This document shows positions 1 to 9,151 of a DNA stretch of 64,000 nt, piece by piece. The stretch's first letter is position 1. Each line of letters opens with the position of its first letter. Made by a program: the position numbers and the translations under genes. The notes beneath the pieces are model-generated. The model worked only from the letters and a program-made list of their open reading frames with translations. It was not told the origin of the DNA and did not search any database. The DNA is from Arion vulgaris. Taxonomy: Eukaryota > Mollusca > Gastropoda > Stylommatophora > Arionidae. The stretch spans positions 16,233,786 through 16,297,785 of the forward strand of contig CM036762.1 of NCBI GenBank assembly GCA_020796225.1, read 5' to 3'.

Positions 1-56
1 ACTGTGTCAAATGAAGTATCAGCTGTATATATATGTATGCATATTGTATGCGTGGG

Positions 57-57
<1 letters not shown>

Positions 58-87
<30 letters not shown>
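58..87. repeat. (TA)n microsatellite
   Basis: An uninterrupted TA dinucleotide run. The reading frames through it give only Tyr-Ile repeats and are not genes. Confidence 0.9.
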
Positions 88-299
88 TAACCAACAGTGC
101 ACTTTTAAACACATTATCGAACAGAGTATGTATAAATTTCTTAGTACTATTAAAATGCAGTCAAGCGAATAAACGTGTAAGCCCAATTTTTTTGTTACAG
201 GTTTGTTGTAAACAGTCAGGAAGCGTGAATGGAGGTAGCTTCTGAATTTATATTGCGCGAACCCACCAAAAAGTGACAATTTAAAATGATAGACGCAAG

Positions 300-463
300 C
301 AGTGGCGGCTCCGCTAATTTTGTTGGTGGGGACTGACAAAAATTTTCGGAAAAATCATGGTTTTGGGTTAGGTTATATTTTATTTATAAAGTAATAAGTA
401 CACGTTACGCTTTGTTTTTGGTGGGGCCCGGCCCCAATGGCCCTTAATGACAAGCCGCCACTG
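300..463 (+). mobile_element. hAT-like MITE, family M copy 1
   Basis: A 164-bp element starting CAGTGGCGGCTC and ending GCCGCCACTG, so the termini are inverted repeats. It is flanked by a perfect 8-bp duplication GACGCAAG (292-299 and 464-471). An 8-bp duplication with CAG...CTG ends is the hAT hallmark. The interior has no transposase, so movement would need one supplied in trans. Related copies lie at 2536-2698 (inverted) and 16368-16532. Confidence 0.85.
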
Positions 464-484
464 GACGCAAGGAAACAGTAACAT

Positions 485-835
485 AATCATCAGGTGCCGT
501 GACGAGTGACATAGAAGATCATGGATCTCTGCAAATCTCTGTCCCTGGTATTTACTATCATCTCAGATGTTGCCGCTCTACCAAACCAGGAAGTCAGGAT
601 ATCACAAATTTCCTCTCTGTGTCCTCCTATATCTCATCTCCCTTCGATTTTACCGGTTGTTTCAATGTGTTCTAAACCTCCTTTTCTCATGATATGTCCG
701 AAAAATGATGACTGCCTCTTTCTTATATTGATGATATAGCTTTCTCTGTGTCTTGATCTCATTCAACACCTCCACATTAGTCATTTTAGCCTTTGGGATT
801 CTCATCATTCTTCTGTAAAACCACATCACTGCGGC
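485..835 (-). mobile_element. RTE-like LINE 3' end (family F), degenerate
   Basis: Read on the minus strand, this gives pieces of the C-terminal tail of an RTE-type ORF: MWFYRRMMRIPKAK, then EVLNEIKTQRKL, then a stretch resembling IIFRTYHEKRR, and finally DRDLQRSMI. Stops and frameshifts break it. It ends at a short ATC/GAT-type tail near 485. The same 3' end recurs at 28904-29013, 39042-39150 and 60184-60600. It is a dead fragment with no endonuclease or catalytic RT motif. Confidence 0.65.
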
Positions 836-907
836 CCTCACAGAGAAATAAACACGACACAGCTTACAAAATTGAACAAAAAACAGCCTGTCGTTAACTA
901 GGTACTG

Positions 908-1117
908 CCCGCCTGCCCAGCGTGTTCGTAGCGCGTTGGACTACGGGTGACTAGCCCTCTGTGAGTACGGTTCAATTCCGCGGACTGACAAAAAGCCACA
1001 GGTTCTCCAGATTCACGGTGTTCGTGGCACCGAACCGAAGGGTTACGATGTCCATGGCACCGAGCTGAAGAGCTGAAAGCTCAAGTGCTTCTAGATCGGG
1101 AAAAACCACAACCCCCA
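908..1117 (+). mobile_element. SINE-C copy 1 (tRNA-derived, poly(A) tail)
   Basis: The head carries an A-box-like TAGCGCGTTGGACTA and a B-box-like GGTTCAATTCC. The body (GTGTTCGTGGCACCGAACCG, then a GCTCAAGTGCTTCT segment) is shared by ten copies in the window. It ends GATCGGGAAAAA. A perfect 12-bp TSD AACTAGGTACTG flanks it (896-907 and 1118-1129), which supports retrotransposition of an RNA pol III transcript. Confidence 0.88.
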
Positions 1118-1129
1118 AACTAGGTACTG

Positions 1130-1500
1130 ACACCATCACGTAAGTGAAAAAAACGACAAATACCTCATTATCACAGAAATGCGGCGTGGGACGCGGAGCT
1201 AGATGAGTCGAATGCCTCAGAGAAACACTCAACAAAGAAATAACAAAATACACAATCAAACATTTCAAAGATTTATATCGACCTTGACATAGATACAAAC
1301 ATTCCAAACAGCTCAGAAATTATACTACTGTTGTCAAATATTTAAAAATAGAAATCGTCAGATTATAATGATGGCGGCATACCTATTTAAAACGGATTCA
1401 TCTTTGATTGCAGCGATACTGGAACCACTATTATTCGATTATCGTTGCAGAGGAACTACCATTGTGATTGTATAGGGGTGTCATTGTCAAACTACAGTAC
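1130..1500. other. unassigned AT-rich stretch
   Basis: I see no recognisable gene, repeat family or tandem structure here. Short open frames have no family features. Confidence 0.5.
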
Positions 1501-1504
1501 AATA

Positions 1505-1855
1505 GATCTCACAAACTACAACAACTGGCTAGGAATTACCCTTATCTCATAACATGTAAAATAGCTTGCAAAATAATATCCAAAGAATTTATGTATCCCT
1601 AGACTGAAAGCTGACAAAGAATAGACATGATTCAGAAGAAATAGACAATGCAAAGATTATATCTGAGCTCTGTTGAACACAATATATCACTGCTTTCAAT
1701 AACAGAGACAGCTATAGATCAACTTTGTTGATTTCGGAAAGGTATTTGACAATTTACATAACAACAAACTGTAGAAATTGCTGAGGATATTTTGTTAAAT
1801 TCCAAAGTCTGTTGTTTGTGTTACCGAAGACATGTATACTAATTTTGGATGCAGC
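1505..1855 (+). pseudogene. decayed RTE-type reverse transcriptase fragment
   Basis: Plus-strand frames give NYNNWLGITLIS, matching the N-W-R-G-I-T-L-L block of RTE reverse transcriptases. Further on, FVDFGKVFDNLHNNKL matches the F-x-D-F-x-K-A-F-D palm block, followed by IPKSVVCVTEDMYTNFGCSI. The order and spacing are right for fingers and palm. Stops and frameshifts are frequent and the YADD block is not reached, so this is a molecular fossil that now runs into a tetranucleotide repeat. Confidence 0.7.
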
Positions 1856-1894
<39 letters not shown>

Positions 1895-1948
1895 TATTGA
1901 TTGATTTATTGATTTATTTATTGATTTATTGATTGATTGATTGATTGA
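1856..1948. repeat. (TTGA/TTTA)n tetranucleotide repeat
   Basis: Imperfect tandem TTGA with TTTA variants. On the minus strand this is (TCAA)n, the same tail motif as the SINE-P tail at 19,800, so it probably began as a SINE tail. Confidence 0.85.
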
Positions 1949-1950
1949 TA

Positions 1951-2290
1951 AGACCATCATCATTGCACTTCGGTCGTCCGAGTGATTACCGGGGCCCAAA
2001 TTTGGGGTGAAGAGAATAGAACCACTGTTACCTGCCACGCATGTCGTAAGAGGCGACTAACGAAGTTTGAATGAAATCGGATGCGCATGTCCTAAATGTG
2101 TAGAAGTCTATGCGTTTAGGAGCCTACCAAACCAATGTGCAACGTATACACGTTCTTGGCAAAGATCAAACATATCACATAGTGATTAAAATTGGTCGTA
2201 AACGACGAACGCAAAGAAGAAGAAGATTGCACTTCGGTGAGTAACCATGTGTGCTCCGATTTCTTTCTTACAGGGGAAGATCTCTGGATG
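1951..2290 (-). mobile_element. SINE-P-type 3' fragment split by SINE-A1
   Basis: The pieces 1951-1974 and 2226-2290, read on the minus strand, match 19,730-19,800 (GATCTTCC.GTAAGAAAGA..., then ACTCACCGAAGTG, then GATGGTC). They lead into the (TCAA)n tail at 1856-1948. SINE-A1 interrupts the sequence with a 13-bp TSD, so this element is older than that insertion. Confidence 0.65.
1975..2225 (+). mobile_element. SINE-A copy 1
   Basis: Runs from CGTCCGAGTGATTACCGGGG to AACGCAAAGAAGAAGAAG. A perfect 13-bp TSD ATTGCACTTCGGT lies at 1962-1974 and 2226-2238. The family core ATGTCGTAAGAGGCGACT is shared with SINE-D. The tail is a short (GAA)n. There is no coding potential. Confidence 0.88.
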
Positions 2291-2325
2291 AAGAAATTAA
2301 TCAATCAATTAATCATATAATGACA

Positions 2326-2460
2326 TGTACCTCTGAAGCCGGAGAAGGCTCGCCTGCATGACGATGGACACTGACTATATAGAAAGCAAGTCTTAACGCA
2401 GAAATCAGAAGCGCGATACTGGACGCCCTGATTACGCCTGAAGTCATAGCAGACATAACA
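2326..2460 (-). repeat. dispersed repeat K, copy 1
   Basis: Shares blocks such as CCTGATTACGCCTGAA and GGCTCGCCT.ATGA with 16,925-17,050 (same orientation). In reverse complement it matches 7586-7735, 42,360-42,480, 54,690-54,830 and 56,775-56,910. No coding content or clear termini; class unknown. Confidence 0.6.
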
Positions 2461-2535
2461 AGAAGAAACAGAAGATATAATGACATGTTCAAATTGTCAC
2501 AAAACATAAACCAAACCCTGTTTCATTGAAGCAAC

Positions 2536-2698
2536 AAGTGGCGGCTCGTCATTAAGAGCCACTGGGGCCGGGTCCCACCAAAAATAATGTGAAAAGTGTA
2601 TTTATTATTTTTAAATTAAAACATAACAACCCCAAACCATGATTTTTCGAAAATGTGTGTCTGGCCCCACCAACAAAAATGATCACGAGCCGCCACTG
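2536..2698 (-). mobile_element. hAT-like MITE, family M copy 2
   Basis: The 163-bp inverted counterpart of the element at 300-463. It starts AAGTGGCGGCTCGT (first base mutated from C) and ends ACGAGCCGCCACTG. The 8-bp TSD has one mismatch: GAAGCAAC (2528-2535) and GAAGTAAC (2699-2706). Confidence 0.82.
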
Positions 2699-2886
2699 GA
2701 AGTAACCATAATGATATATCTCTATCTGTAGCCCATGACGCCTCTGACGTTTAGGGTAGCAGCACATGAACATCGTTCTTGTTTATTCTTGATCGTTCTC
2801 TGTATTGTGCTTCATTTGTGATTAGTTTAGTTCAGTTCTTGGCCTACTGTTCTCCTCCAGGTCGTTTTAGATCATTCACGTTTTTG

Positions 2887-3413
2887 TTGACCCCGTGGTG
2901 TCCATCTCAGTGGTGTTCCGGACAGAGTTAGTCTCTATGCGTATCACATTTCTTGACCCCGTGGTGTCCATCTCAGTGGTGTTCCGGACAGAGTTAGTCT
3001 CTATGCGTATCACATTTATTGACCCCGTGGTGTCCATCTCAGTGGTGTTCCGGACAGAGTTAGTCTCTATGAGTATCACATTTCTTGACCCCGTGGTGTC
3101 CATCTCAGTGGTGTTCCGGACAGAGTTAGTCTCTATGCGTATCACATTTCTTGACCCCGTGGTGTCCATCTCAGTGGTGTTCTGGACAGAGTTAGTCTCT
3201 ATGCGTATTATATTTCTTGACCCCGTGGTGTCCATCTCAGTAGTATTCCGGACAGAGTTAGTCTCTATGCGTATCACATTTCTTGACCCCGTGGCGTCCA
3301 TCTCAGTGGTATTCCGGACAGAGTTAGTCTCTATGCGTATCACATTTGTTGACCCCGTGGTGTCCATCTCAGTGGTATTCCGGACAGAGTTAGTCTCTAT
3401 GCGTATCACATGC
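2887..3413. repeat. 66-bp minisatellite, 8 units, derived from LINE coding sequence
   Basis: Eight head-to-tail 66-bp units with few substitutions. Because 66 is divisible by three and no stop occurs, both strands stay open. The minus strand reads a 22-residue unit with IRIETNSVRNTTEMD. Just outside the array the minus strand starts STIIQKRCWRWFGHVIR, the WxRWFGHVxR block of RTE ORF C-termini. The array is therefore an amplified piece of an RTE tail, not a structural protein gene. Confidence 0.88.
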
Positions 3414-3477
3414 CCGAACCATCTCCAGCATCTCTTTTGGATGATGGTGCTCATATTCTTTTGTTAATGCTAACCCG

Positions 3478-3884
3478 AAACAAATGCTTGAGGAAAACGG
3501 ATGCACCAGGCCGTAAGGCGCATAACATGGTGCAATGACACCTCACAATGAGGAATGGGATGACGGATTTTATGGTCGCCAATCTGCATCGGAGATTTAG
3601 CCACGCAGTAAGAATGTCAGACCTACCTTCACGAGGGTGGCTAAAACTTACTGCGGGAAGAGGTCGGCACAAACGGGAAGCAGAAATCATAGGAGTTGTA
3701 TCCTACAGAACCGCACCCAGTATGCAGATTTGAGAAGAAAGAGGTGGCCCACTTACACTAGCGTCCAAGACAAACTGTATGGCGTGGCTGATAATCTGAG
3801 GCAGACGGCTGCCTTTATTAGAGAATCCGAAATCCCAATCTAGTGAGAACGTAGAAGAAAGAAGATATTCTCTTGTTGACACTG
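3478..3884 (+). pseudogene. I-like LINE ORF2 C-terminus and 3' end
   Basis: Frame 3637-3843 reads CGKRSAQT, then H and C, then QYADLRRKRWP, and ends LRQTAAFIRESEIPI. This matches the C-x-C...H...C knuckle and final helix found after the RNase H domain in the LINEs at 30.3-31.1, 32.4-33.7 and 35.4 kb. The 3' end (GAACGTAGAAGAAAGAAG) resembles the SINE-A tail. RT and RNase H are missing, consistent with 5' truncation. The upstream part (3478-3636) is poorly resolved. Confidence 0.6.
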
Positions 3885-3951
3885 TACAAGCAGTTCTTGG
3901 TTAGAGATAGTATTTCAGATGACATACACACATCATAATAATAAACAGAAG

Positions 3952-4504
3952 TTCGCCCGAGTAGTTTCCGGGGCCCAAATTTGGGGTGTAAAGAATAGAA
4001 CCGCTGTTACCTGCCATGCATGTCGTAAGAGGCGACAAAAGAAGTTTGGCTGAAATTGGATGCATGTGTCATAAACGTATAGAAATCTATGTAAAGTAAA
4101 GTAAAAGTAAAGGAACCCTTTCATACCTCGTGGTATATGGGTCAATACAGTGTTAGGCCTGTATTTTTCATTGACCGTCGGCACATGATGGGTGATGTGG
4201 TCAGCATCACGCCGGCCGCCTTTACTTTCCCAGAGCATGTCTGGTACCCAGTTGAGGCTGGGTCGACCTGAGAGCCGTCGTGGTCGGGAAAAATTCCACG
4301 TGCATTGCGGGAGCTGAACCCAGACCACCAGCCATGCGAAGCGAGTTCACTAACAACTACGCTACAGCGGCTCTCAGAAATCTATGTGTTTAAGGGATTA
4401 CCAAACCAATGTGCAACGTATACACGTTCTTGGCAAAGATCAAACATATCCCAAAGAGTGATTAAAATTGGTTGTAAAGAACGAACGCAAAGAAGAAGTA
4501 GAAG
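3952..4504 (+). mobile_element. SINE-A copy 2, split by SINE-B1
   Basis: 5' part at 3952-4092 (CGCCCGAGTAGTTTCCGGGG...) and 3' part at 4376-4504 (...ACGAACGCAAAGAAGAAG). Outer TSD AAACAGAAG at 3943-3951 and 4505-4513. The interruption is a complete SINE-B with its own 12-bp TSD, so SINE-A2 landed first. Confidence 0.85.
4093..4375 (-). mobile_element. SINE-B copy 1, nested in SINE-A2
   Basis: Reverse-oriented. The tRNA-like head is at the right (AGTTGTTAGTGAACTCGC and the B-box-like block), the body has GTCGACCCAGC and GGCGGCCGGCGTGATGC, and the TTTAC-type tail is at the left. A perfect 12-bp TSD AGAAATCTATGT (4081-4092 and 4376-4387) splits the host SINE-A exactly. Confidence 0.92.
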
Positions 4505-4529
4505 AAACAGAAGCTGAAAATAGATTGGT

Positions 4530-4660
4530 TCTCTCCTCAAAGGTGACTCTAAGACCATCACCAGAAATGTCATACTATAAGTCATGCTGCTCTGATACAA
4601 TGGGTACAAAGCAAAAGGCAGACCTCTCCTCAAAGGTGACTCTAAGACCATCACCAGAAC
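4530..4660. repeat. direct duplication of a ~33-bp block around a LINE-tail scrap
   Basis: CTCCTCAAAGGTGACTCTAA... occurs twice, 93 bp apart (4533 and 4626). Between the copies, GATACAATGGGTACAAAGCA matches 15,975-16,005 inside a LINE C-terminal tail, so the block is LINE-derived. Confidence 0.6.
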
Positions 4661-4731
4661 TATCATGCCACTTTGACATACATAAGTCACAGTGGTCAGA
4701 TGAAAGAATATAAAATTAGTTTAAAGGCGAA

Positions 4732-5312
4732 GAATTGACTTCATAGAAAAGCAAATTTCTCTACTGCCTCGGTCCCTCTGCAAAAATAATACGTCCCGTG
4801 CTCATAGTATTTCACAAAGCACAAACCATGTAGCTCCAGTAGCAAGGCTAAGTGATTTCCAGGGAAACAAAGAACTTGTGATCCACAGCCAACTCTAGAT
4901 AACTAGGCCAGACAACTGACCGGGGATTCACTGACCTAGATTAGAAAAGGGGGTTGGAAATTACAGATGTTTGTTAGTATACTGCACGCATTTTTGCAAT
5001 ATTACTCAATTCTGTGAGTCTATGGTTATTTATTGGTGAAAAATATTCATAATATTGATATTCCTTATTGTTAAACTTAACTTGTTGCATAATATAACTT
5101 CTATTTAGCATTTTGTGCTGATTTTAAAATGAATTCGTCTATATACAACAATACTGGAATGCGAGATCATGTGGTGTAGTTGTTGTCTGATTTCCCATAA
5201 TTCTTAACAGAGTCCGAAGACCCATAAGTTTATAATTGGCTCTACGTGATACAACCAACGCGATCCAGATTCGAACCTACGACATTAAGCAAACTCCTTA
5301 ACCATATCGTCA
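4732..5312 (-). mobile_element. SINE-S copy 1, degenerate and split by repeat J
   Basis: 4732-4876 matches the SINE-S body (GCCTCGGTCCCTCTGCA, CACAAAGCACAAACCATGTAG). 5216-5312 carries the reverse-oriented tRNA-like head (CCAGATTCGAACCTACGAC, then CTTAACC). The middle (4877-5215) is repeat J. No TSD could be read. Confidence 0.6.
4877..5215 (+). repeat. dispersed repeat J, copy 1
   Basis: A ~340-bp unclassified repeat. Shares TTAAACTTAACTTGTT, GAATTCGTCTATATACAACA and other blocks with 54,020-55,010. Here the motif ACTCAATTCTGTG occurs once; in the second copy it has become a ~40-unit array. Confidence 0.7.
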
Positions 5313-5613
5313 CAGATACTAATCTGATCGAAAGAAAAGTCGGTCAAAGACAACATGGAGGTGAACTGTAGAAACTGTGATAATAAAAAAAGTCACATGG
5401 TCTACATTATACATGATGGCTGCAGATTGAGCTGTCTGTAGAGAGTTTGTTGCTGCCCTATAAATCTCACCTTGTATTTGTTTGTTATCTATGTAACGCC
5501 TCTTTAAGATAAGACACACCGCTTTCAACCTAAGAAAGTGATCTTGTTATATCACAAGTTGAATTAAATTTGTGCTTACTTCTGTGATACTATACACACG
5601 TGTCTTTGTCCTT
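5313..5613. other. unassigned stretch
   Basis: Nothing recognisable on either strand. Confidence 0.5.
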
Positions 5614-5625
5614 AAACGTCAATTT

Positions 5626-5832
5626 GTCCGCCTGCCCAGCGTGTTTGTAGCGCGTTGGACGACGGGTGACAAGCTCTCTGTGAGTGCGGGTTCAATTCCG
5701 CTAGCTGGCAGAAAAGCCACAGATTCTCCAGATTTACGGTGTTCGTGGCATCGAACCGAAGGGTTACGATATCCATGGCACCGAGCCGAAGAGATGAAAG
5801 CTCAAGTGCTTCTGGATCAGGAAAAAACAAGA
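5626..5832 (+). mobile_element. SINE-C copy 2
   Basis: Full family structure: TAGCGCGTTGGACGA A-box-like block, GGTTCAATTCC B-box, GGCATCGAACCGAAGG body, short A-rich tail. TSD AAACGTCAATTT / AAACGCCAATTT (5614-5625, 5833-5844), 11 of 12 identical. Confidence 0.87.
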
Positions 5833-5844
5833 AAACGCCAATTT

Positions 5845-5950
5845 ACTTAGTACCCCAAAGCCTATCCAAGATTGTCTCTAGATCTGGTCTGTTCTGACCA
5901 CCTAAGGTTTCCGTACATCGCCTGGTTATATCGGAACGTGTAGACCAGCA
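5845..5950. repeat. short dispersed repeat shared with ~52.7 kb
   Basis: The blocks CCAGATCTG/TCTAGATCTG, TCTGACCACCT and GGTTTCCGTAC recur near 52,735-52,790. Probably the 3' portion of an undefined retroelement. Confidence 0.4.
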
Positions 5951-5981
5951 CACACAAAAGATAATAATTCACTCCTTGCAT

Positions 5982-6230
5982 GAGAGCCGCTGTAGCGTAG
6001 TTGTTAGTGAACTCGCTTCTCAAGGCTAGTGGTCCGGGTTCAACTCCCGAGGAATTTTTCCCGACCGCGACGGCTCTCAGGTCGACCCAGCCTCAATTTG
6101 GTACCAGACATGTTCTGGGAAAGTAAAGGCGGCCGGCGTGATGCTGACCACATCACACATCGTGTGTCGATTGTCAATGAACGATACAGGCCTAATATGT
6201 CAACGAGGTATGAAAGGGTTTCTTAAGAAG
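5982..6230 (+). mobile_element. SINE-B copy 2
   Basis: Starts GAGAGCCGCTGTAGCGTAG (A-box region) with GGGTTCAACTCCC (B-box), then GGCGGCCGGCGTGATGCTG. The 3' tail is short. TSD ACTCCTTGCAT / ACTACTTGCAT (5971-5981, 6231-6241), 10 of 11 identical. Confidence 0.87.
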
Positions 6231-6281
6231 ACTACTTGCATAGGGATGACTAATGATTGTTTAATCTGTCTCTGGTCACGA

Positions 6282-6308
6282 ATGAATGAATGAATGAATG
6301 AATGAATG
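6282..6308. repeat. (GAAT)n microsatellite
   Basis: About six tandem GAAT units. Confidence 0.9.
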
Positions 6309-6768
6309 GTCTAACAACAGATTACAAAAGATTACAATCTTATATACAACTATTGAAGTCTATCACCACAATGCATATTTCGCTGGAGAAGGATCTAAAA
6401 TTAGCAACATGACATGTTCAGTCAAGCGAAACTGATAGACACATTCCTATTACTTGATGCCACAAGTTTTATAAACATTTCTTTTTTTGGTTTCTAAAAC
6501 TTTAATTATCAGAACTATTAGAGAAGTTTAATGTAACGACAAGATAATAGTGTATTGCGTAATTAAAATTTATATCAACAAAAATTAGAAAAATGTACTC
6601 AGGTATTTTAAATGATGTATTGATAATTGTTCAGAAGAAATTGATGTCAACTGCCCTGTTAAGTTAATGTTAAGCGCTTGTTCATTGTCTTTGACCTCGG
6701 ACAGACTTAGTAAACAAATGTCGTCCTGCCTGGTGATTTAACATCGGACTGTAAAAAATGTGATATTT
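6309..6768. other. unassigned AT-rich stretch
   Basis: No gene, repeat family or tandem structure recognised. Confidence 0.5.
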
Positions 6769-6780
6769 GTTACTGTTTCT

Positions 6781-6942
6781 TCTTCTTCTTCTTCTTTGCG
6801 TTCGTTCTTTACGACCAATTTTAATCACCTTTGTGATATGTTTGATCTTTGCCAAGAACGTGTATACCTTGCACATTGGTTTGGTAGGCCTAAACGCATA
6901 GACTTCTACACGTTTAGGACATGTACATCCGATTTCAGCCAA
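6781..6942 (-). mobile_element. SINE-A copy 3, 5'-truncated
   Basis: Only the 3' ~160 bp of the family, from (TTC)n to CATCCGATTTCAGCCAA. A perfect 12-bp TSD GTTACTGTTTCT lies at 6769-6780 and 6943-6954, so the truncation happened at integration and not by later deletion. Confidence 0.87.
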
Positions 6943-6954
6943 GTTACTGTTTCT

Positions 6955-7216
6955 GCCGCCCGAGTGGTTACCGGGGCCCAAATTTGGGGTGTAAAGAATA
7001 GAACCACTGTTACCTGCCATGCATGTCGTAAGAGGCGACTAAGGAGGTTTGGCTGAAATCGGATGCACATGTCCTAAACGTGTAGAAATCTATGCGTTTA
7101 GGGGCCTACAAAACCAATGTGCAACGTTACACGTTCTTGGCAAAGATCAAACATATCACAAAGAGTGATTAAAATTGATTGTAAAGAACGAACGCAAAGA
7201 AGAAGAAGAAGAAGAC
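6955..7216 (+). mobile_element. SINE-A copy 4
   Basis: Full-length copy, GCCGCCCGAGTGGTTACCGG to a (GAA)n tail at 7216. It abuts the downstream TSD of copy 3 in head-to-head arrangement. Its own TSD is short or degenerate (CTTTCTGTAAC after, ACTGTTTCTG before). Confidence 0.85.
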
Positions 7217-7267
7217 TTTCTGTAACGGTTTATTTGTAACATGTACATAGATAACGACTTTATGCTT

Positions 7268-7316
7268 TGTTATTGGTTATTGGTTATTGGTTATTGGTTA
7301 TTGGTTATTGGTTATC
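7268..7316. repeat. (TTATTGG)n microsatellite
   Basis: About seven heptanucleotide units. The same heptamer opens the E repeats at 17.6, 23.4 and 55.3 kb, where it looks like a 3' tail on the minus strand. Confidence 0.85.
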
Positions 7317-7324
7317 AAAGCGGT

Positions 7325-7585
7325 GTCACACCTGTGTGTTGTCGGAGCTTGTAAGAGGAGCAAAGAATAGTACCACTGCGACCTACAAGGCATGTCGTAA
7401 AAGGCGACTGATGTAGGACCTAGGAAGCTACCCTAGTAAATAAAAAACATCACAGAAATCGGATGTGCTGGCCTACTTGTAGGCGCACAACTGGTAGAAC
7501 GTAAATCGCTATTAGGCTCAGATTGCATACAAATCACAAAGAGTGGTTAACAAGTGGTCGATACAGAGCGTTTGAAGAAAAATTC
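7325..7585 (+). mobile_element. SINE-D copy 1
   Basis: GTGTGTTGTCGGAGCTTG start, GCATGTCGTAAAAGGCGACT core (shared with SINE-A), GTAGGCGCACAACTGG, CACAAAGAGTGGTTAACAAG and AGCGTTTGAAGAAA end. The TSD is not clear. Confidence 0.8.
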
Positions 7586-7735
7586 TGCAGTAGTTTGGGC
7601 ACCTGGTGTGACGCTTTTGACTGATTTTTACGCGACGCCCTGATTTACTTTATACCAGTGTCCCCCCCTCCCCTCCCTCCCCGCCTCCTTACATGCGTGT
7701 CTTCTTCGACTTCGGAGGTAACAATTCTTTCAAGC
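7586..7735 (+). repeat. dispersed repeat K, copy 2
   Basis: Shares GGGCACCTGGT.TG, TACCAGTGTCCC, ACATGCG.G.CTTCTTCG and TTCGGAGGTA with 54,690-54,830. Follows SINE-D1 directly. Confidence 0.65.
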
Positions 7736-8040
7736 AACTGTGCAATTATTTGCGGTTATGTACTCAAATCACAGATCATTCTATTTAAGTGCTTTGTCAC
7801 GCTTGGATGATTCACTTAACTATAAGATGTATTCAGTGTAGAAATATGACAATTTGTGTACAATCTTGTGTTAGATCTCAAGCCTGCAAGATGTGGACAT
7901 GTTTGCATTTGTAATGTATTGCTAGTTATGTTCATGCGTTGTGTTCATGTGTAAGGATAGTGTTAATATTTCTATAAAGTTTAGAATATTTGAAACGAAT
8001 TCATGGAGATATTAGAGTTTTAAGAATAACGGAACGACAT
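7736..8040. other. unassigned AT-rich stretch
   Basis: Nothing recognised. Confidence 0.5.
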
Positions 8041-8044
8041 CACT

Positions 8045-8286
8045 GTAAGTTGTTGATGGAGCAATTGTAAGTTGCTGATGGAACGATTGTAAGTTGTTGA
8101 TGGAACGATTGTAAGTTGCTGATGGAACGATTGTAAGTTGCTGATGGAACGATTGCAAGTTGTTGATGGAACGATTGTAAGTTGCTGATGGAGCAATTGC
8201 AAGTTGTTGATGGAACGATTGCAAGTTGTTGATGGAACGATTGTAAGTTGTTGATGGAACGATTGTAAGTTGTTGATGGAACGATG
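8045..8286. repeat. 22-bp minisatellite, 11 units
   Basis: Unit GTAAGTTGTTGATGGAACGATT with GTTGCTG and GAGCAAT variants. Both open frames through it are tandem-repeat artefacts. Confidence 0.93.
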
Positions 8287-8349
8287 TAATGTTGGGTTGT
8301 TATTAAGTTGACATTTTTAGTGATTTGATCGGTTTATGTTGTGGGTAAT

Positions 8350-8545
8350 TAGAACTTTGACAAATTGAGTAGTTAAAGCGTTGACATATTGAATAGTTAA
8401 AGCGTTGACTTATTGAGTAGTTATAGCGTTGACATATTGAGTAGTTATAGCGTTGACATATTGAGTAGTTATAGCGTTGACATATTGAGTAGTTATAGCG
8501 TTGACATATTGAGTGGTTAGAGCGTTGACATATTAAGTAAAATCG
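8350..8545. repeat. 24-bp minisatellite, ~8 units
   Basis: Units built on TTGACATATTGAGTAGTTA plus TAGCG. Degenerate at both ends, with a decayed continuation near 8960-9010. Confidence 0.92.
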
Positions 8546-8552
8546 AGCGTTG

Positions 8553-8802
8553 ACATGCCGGTGTGTTGCCAGGGCTCTCAAGGGGAGTAAAGAATAGTAA
8601 AATATGACCTACAAGGCATGTCGTAAGAGGCGACTGAGGTAGGGGTCTGACGAAGCTATCCTAGTAAATAAAGCGTTGTGCCGGCTTACTTGTAGACGCA
8701 TAATTGGCACAACGTTGAATCGCTCTTACGCTCAGATCACTTACAAATCACAAAGAGTGGTTAACAAGTGATCGATATGTAACGTTGGAAGAAGAAGAAG
8801 AA
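8553..8802 (+). mobile_element. SINE-D copy 2
   Basis: CCGGTGTGTTGCCAGGGCTC start, GCATGTCGTAAGAGGCGACT core, AGTGGTTAACAAGTG and a (GAA)n tail. Inserted at the end of the 24-bp array. Confidence 0.82.
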
Positions 8803-9026
8803 CATGATCGTTGGTATATTAATTACTTAAAGAGTTCACATAATAAGTGGCAGAACACATATATTTCTTTCGAGGAATTACTGATAAGAGTTTAGTAACA
8901 GAAGAATGTTAAGTGTTCGTATTATGTGTCCGTAGTGTTGTCATTATAAGTTAAGTGGTGACAGCACTGACATATTGTTTAGTTATAGTGTTGAAATATT
9001 GATTGATTAGTGCGCTGGCATATGAA

Positions 9027-9149
9027 GTGTTTAAACAGCAGACATATCGATTGGGTTAGAGATCTGGTTTATTACGGTAAATACGGTAAACACAGATTGA
9101 GATTTGTAACGAAAGCTACAAATTTGTGATTTATATAAATATACTTGCG
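9027..9149 (+). repeat. dispersed repeat R, copy 1
   Basis: CGCTGGCATATGAAGTG, GTTTAAACAGCAGACATAT, GAGATCTGGT and GAGATTTGTAACGAAAG recur in the same order at 10,641-10,699 plus 11,434-11,500. Confidence 0.7.
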
Positions 9150-9151
9150 CC

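Noticed and set aside
2876..3467. Overlapping ~190-codon frames on both strands
   Set aside because: Produced by a stop-free 66-bp array; only the short flanking LINE motif is real.
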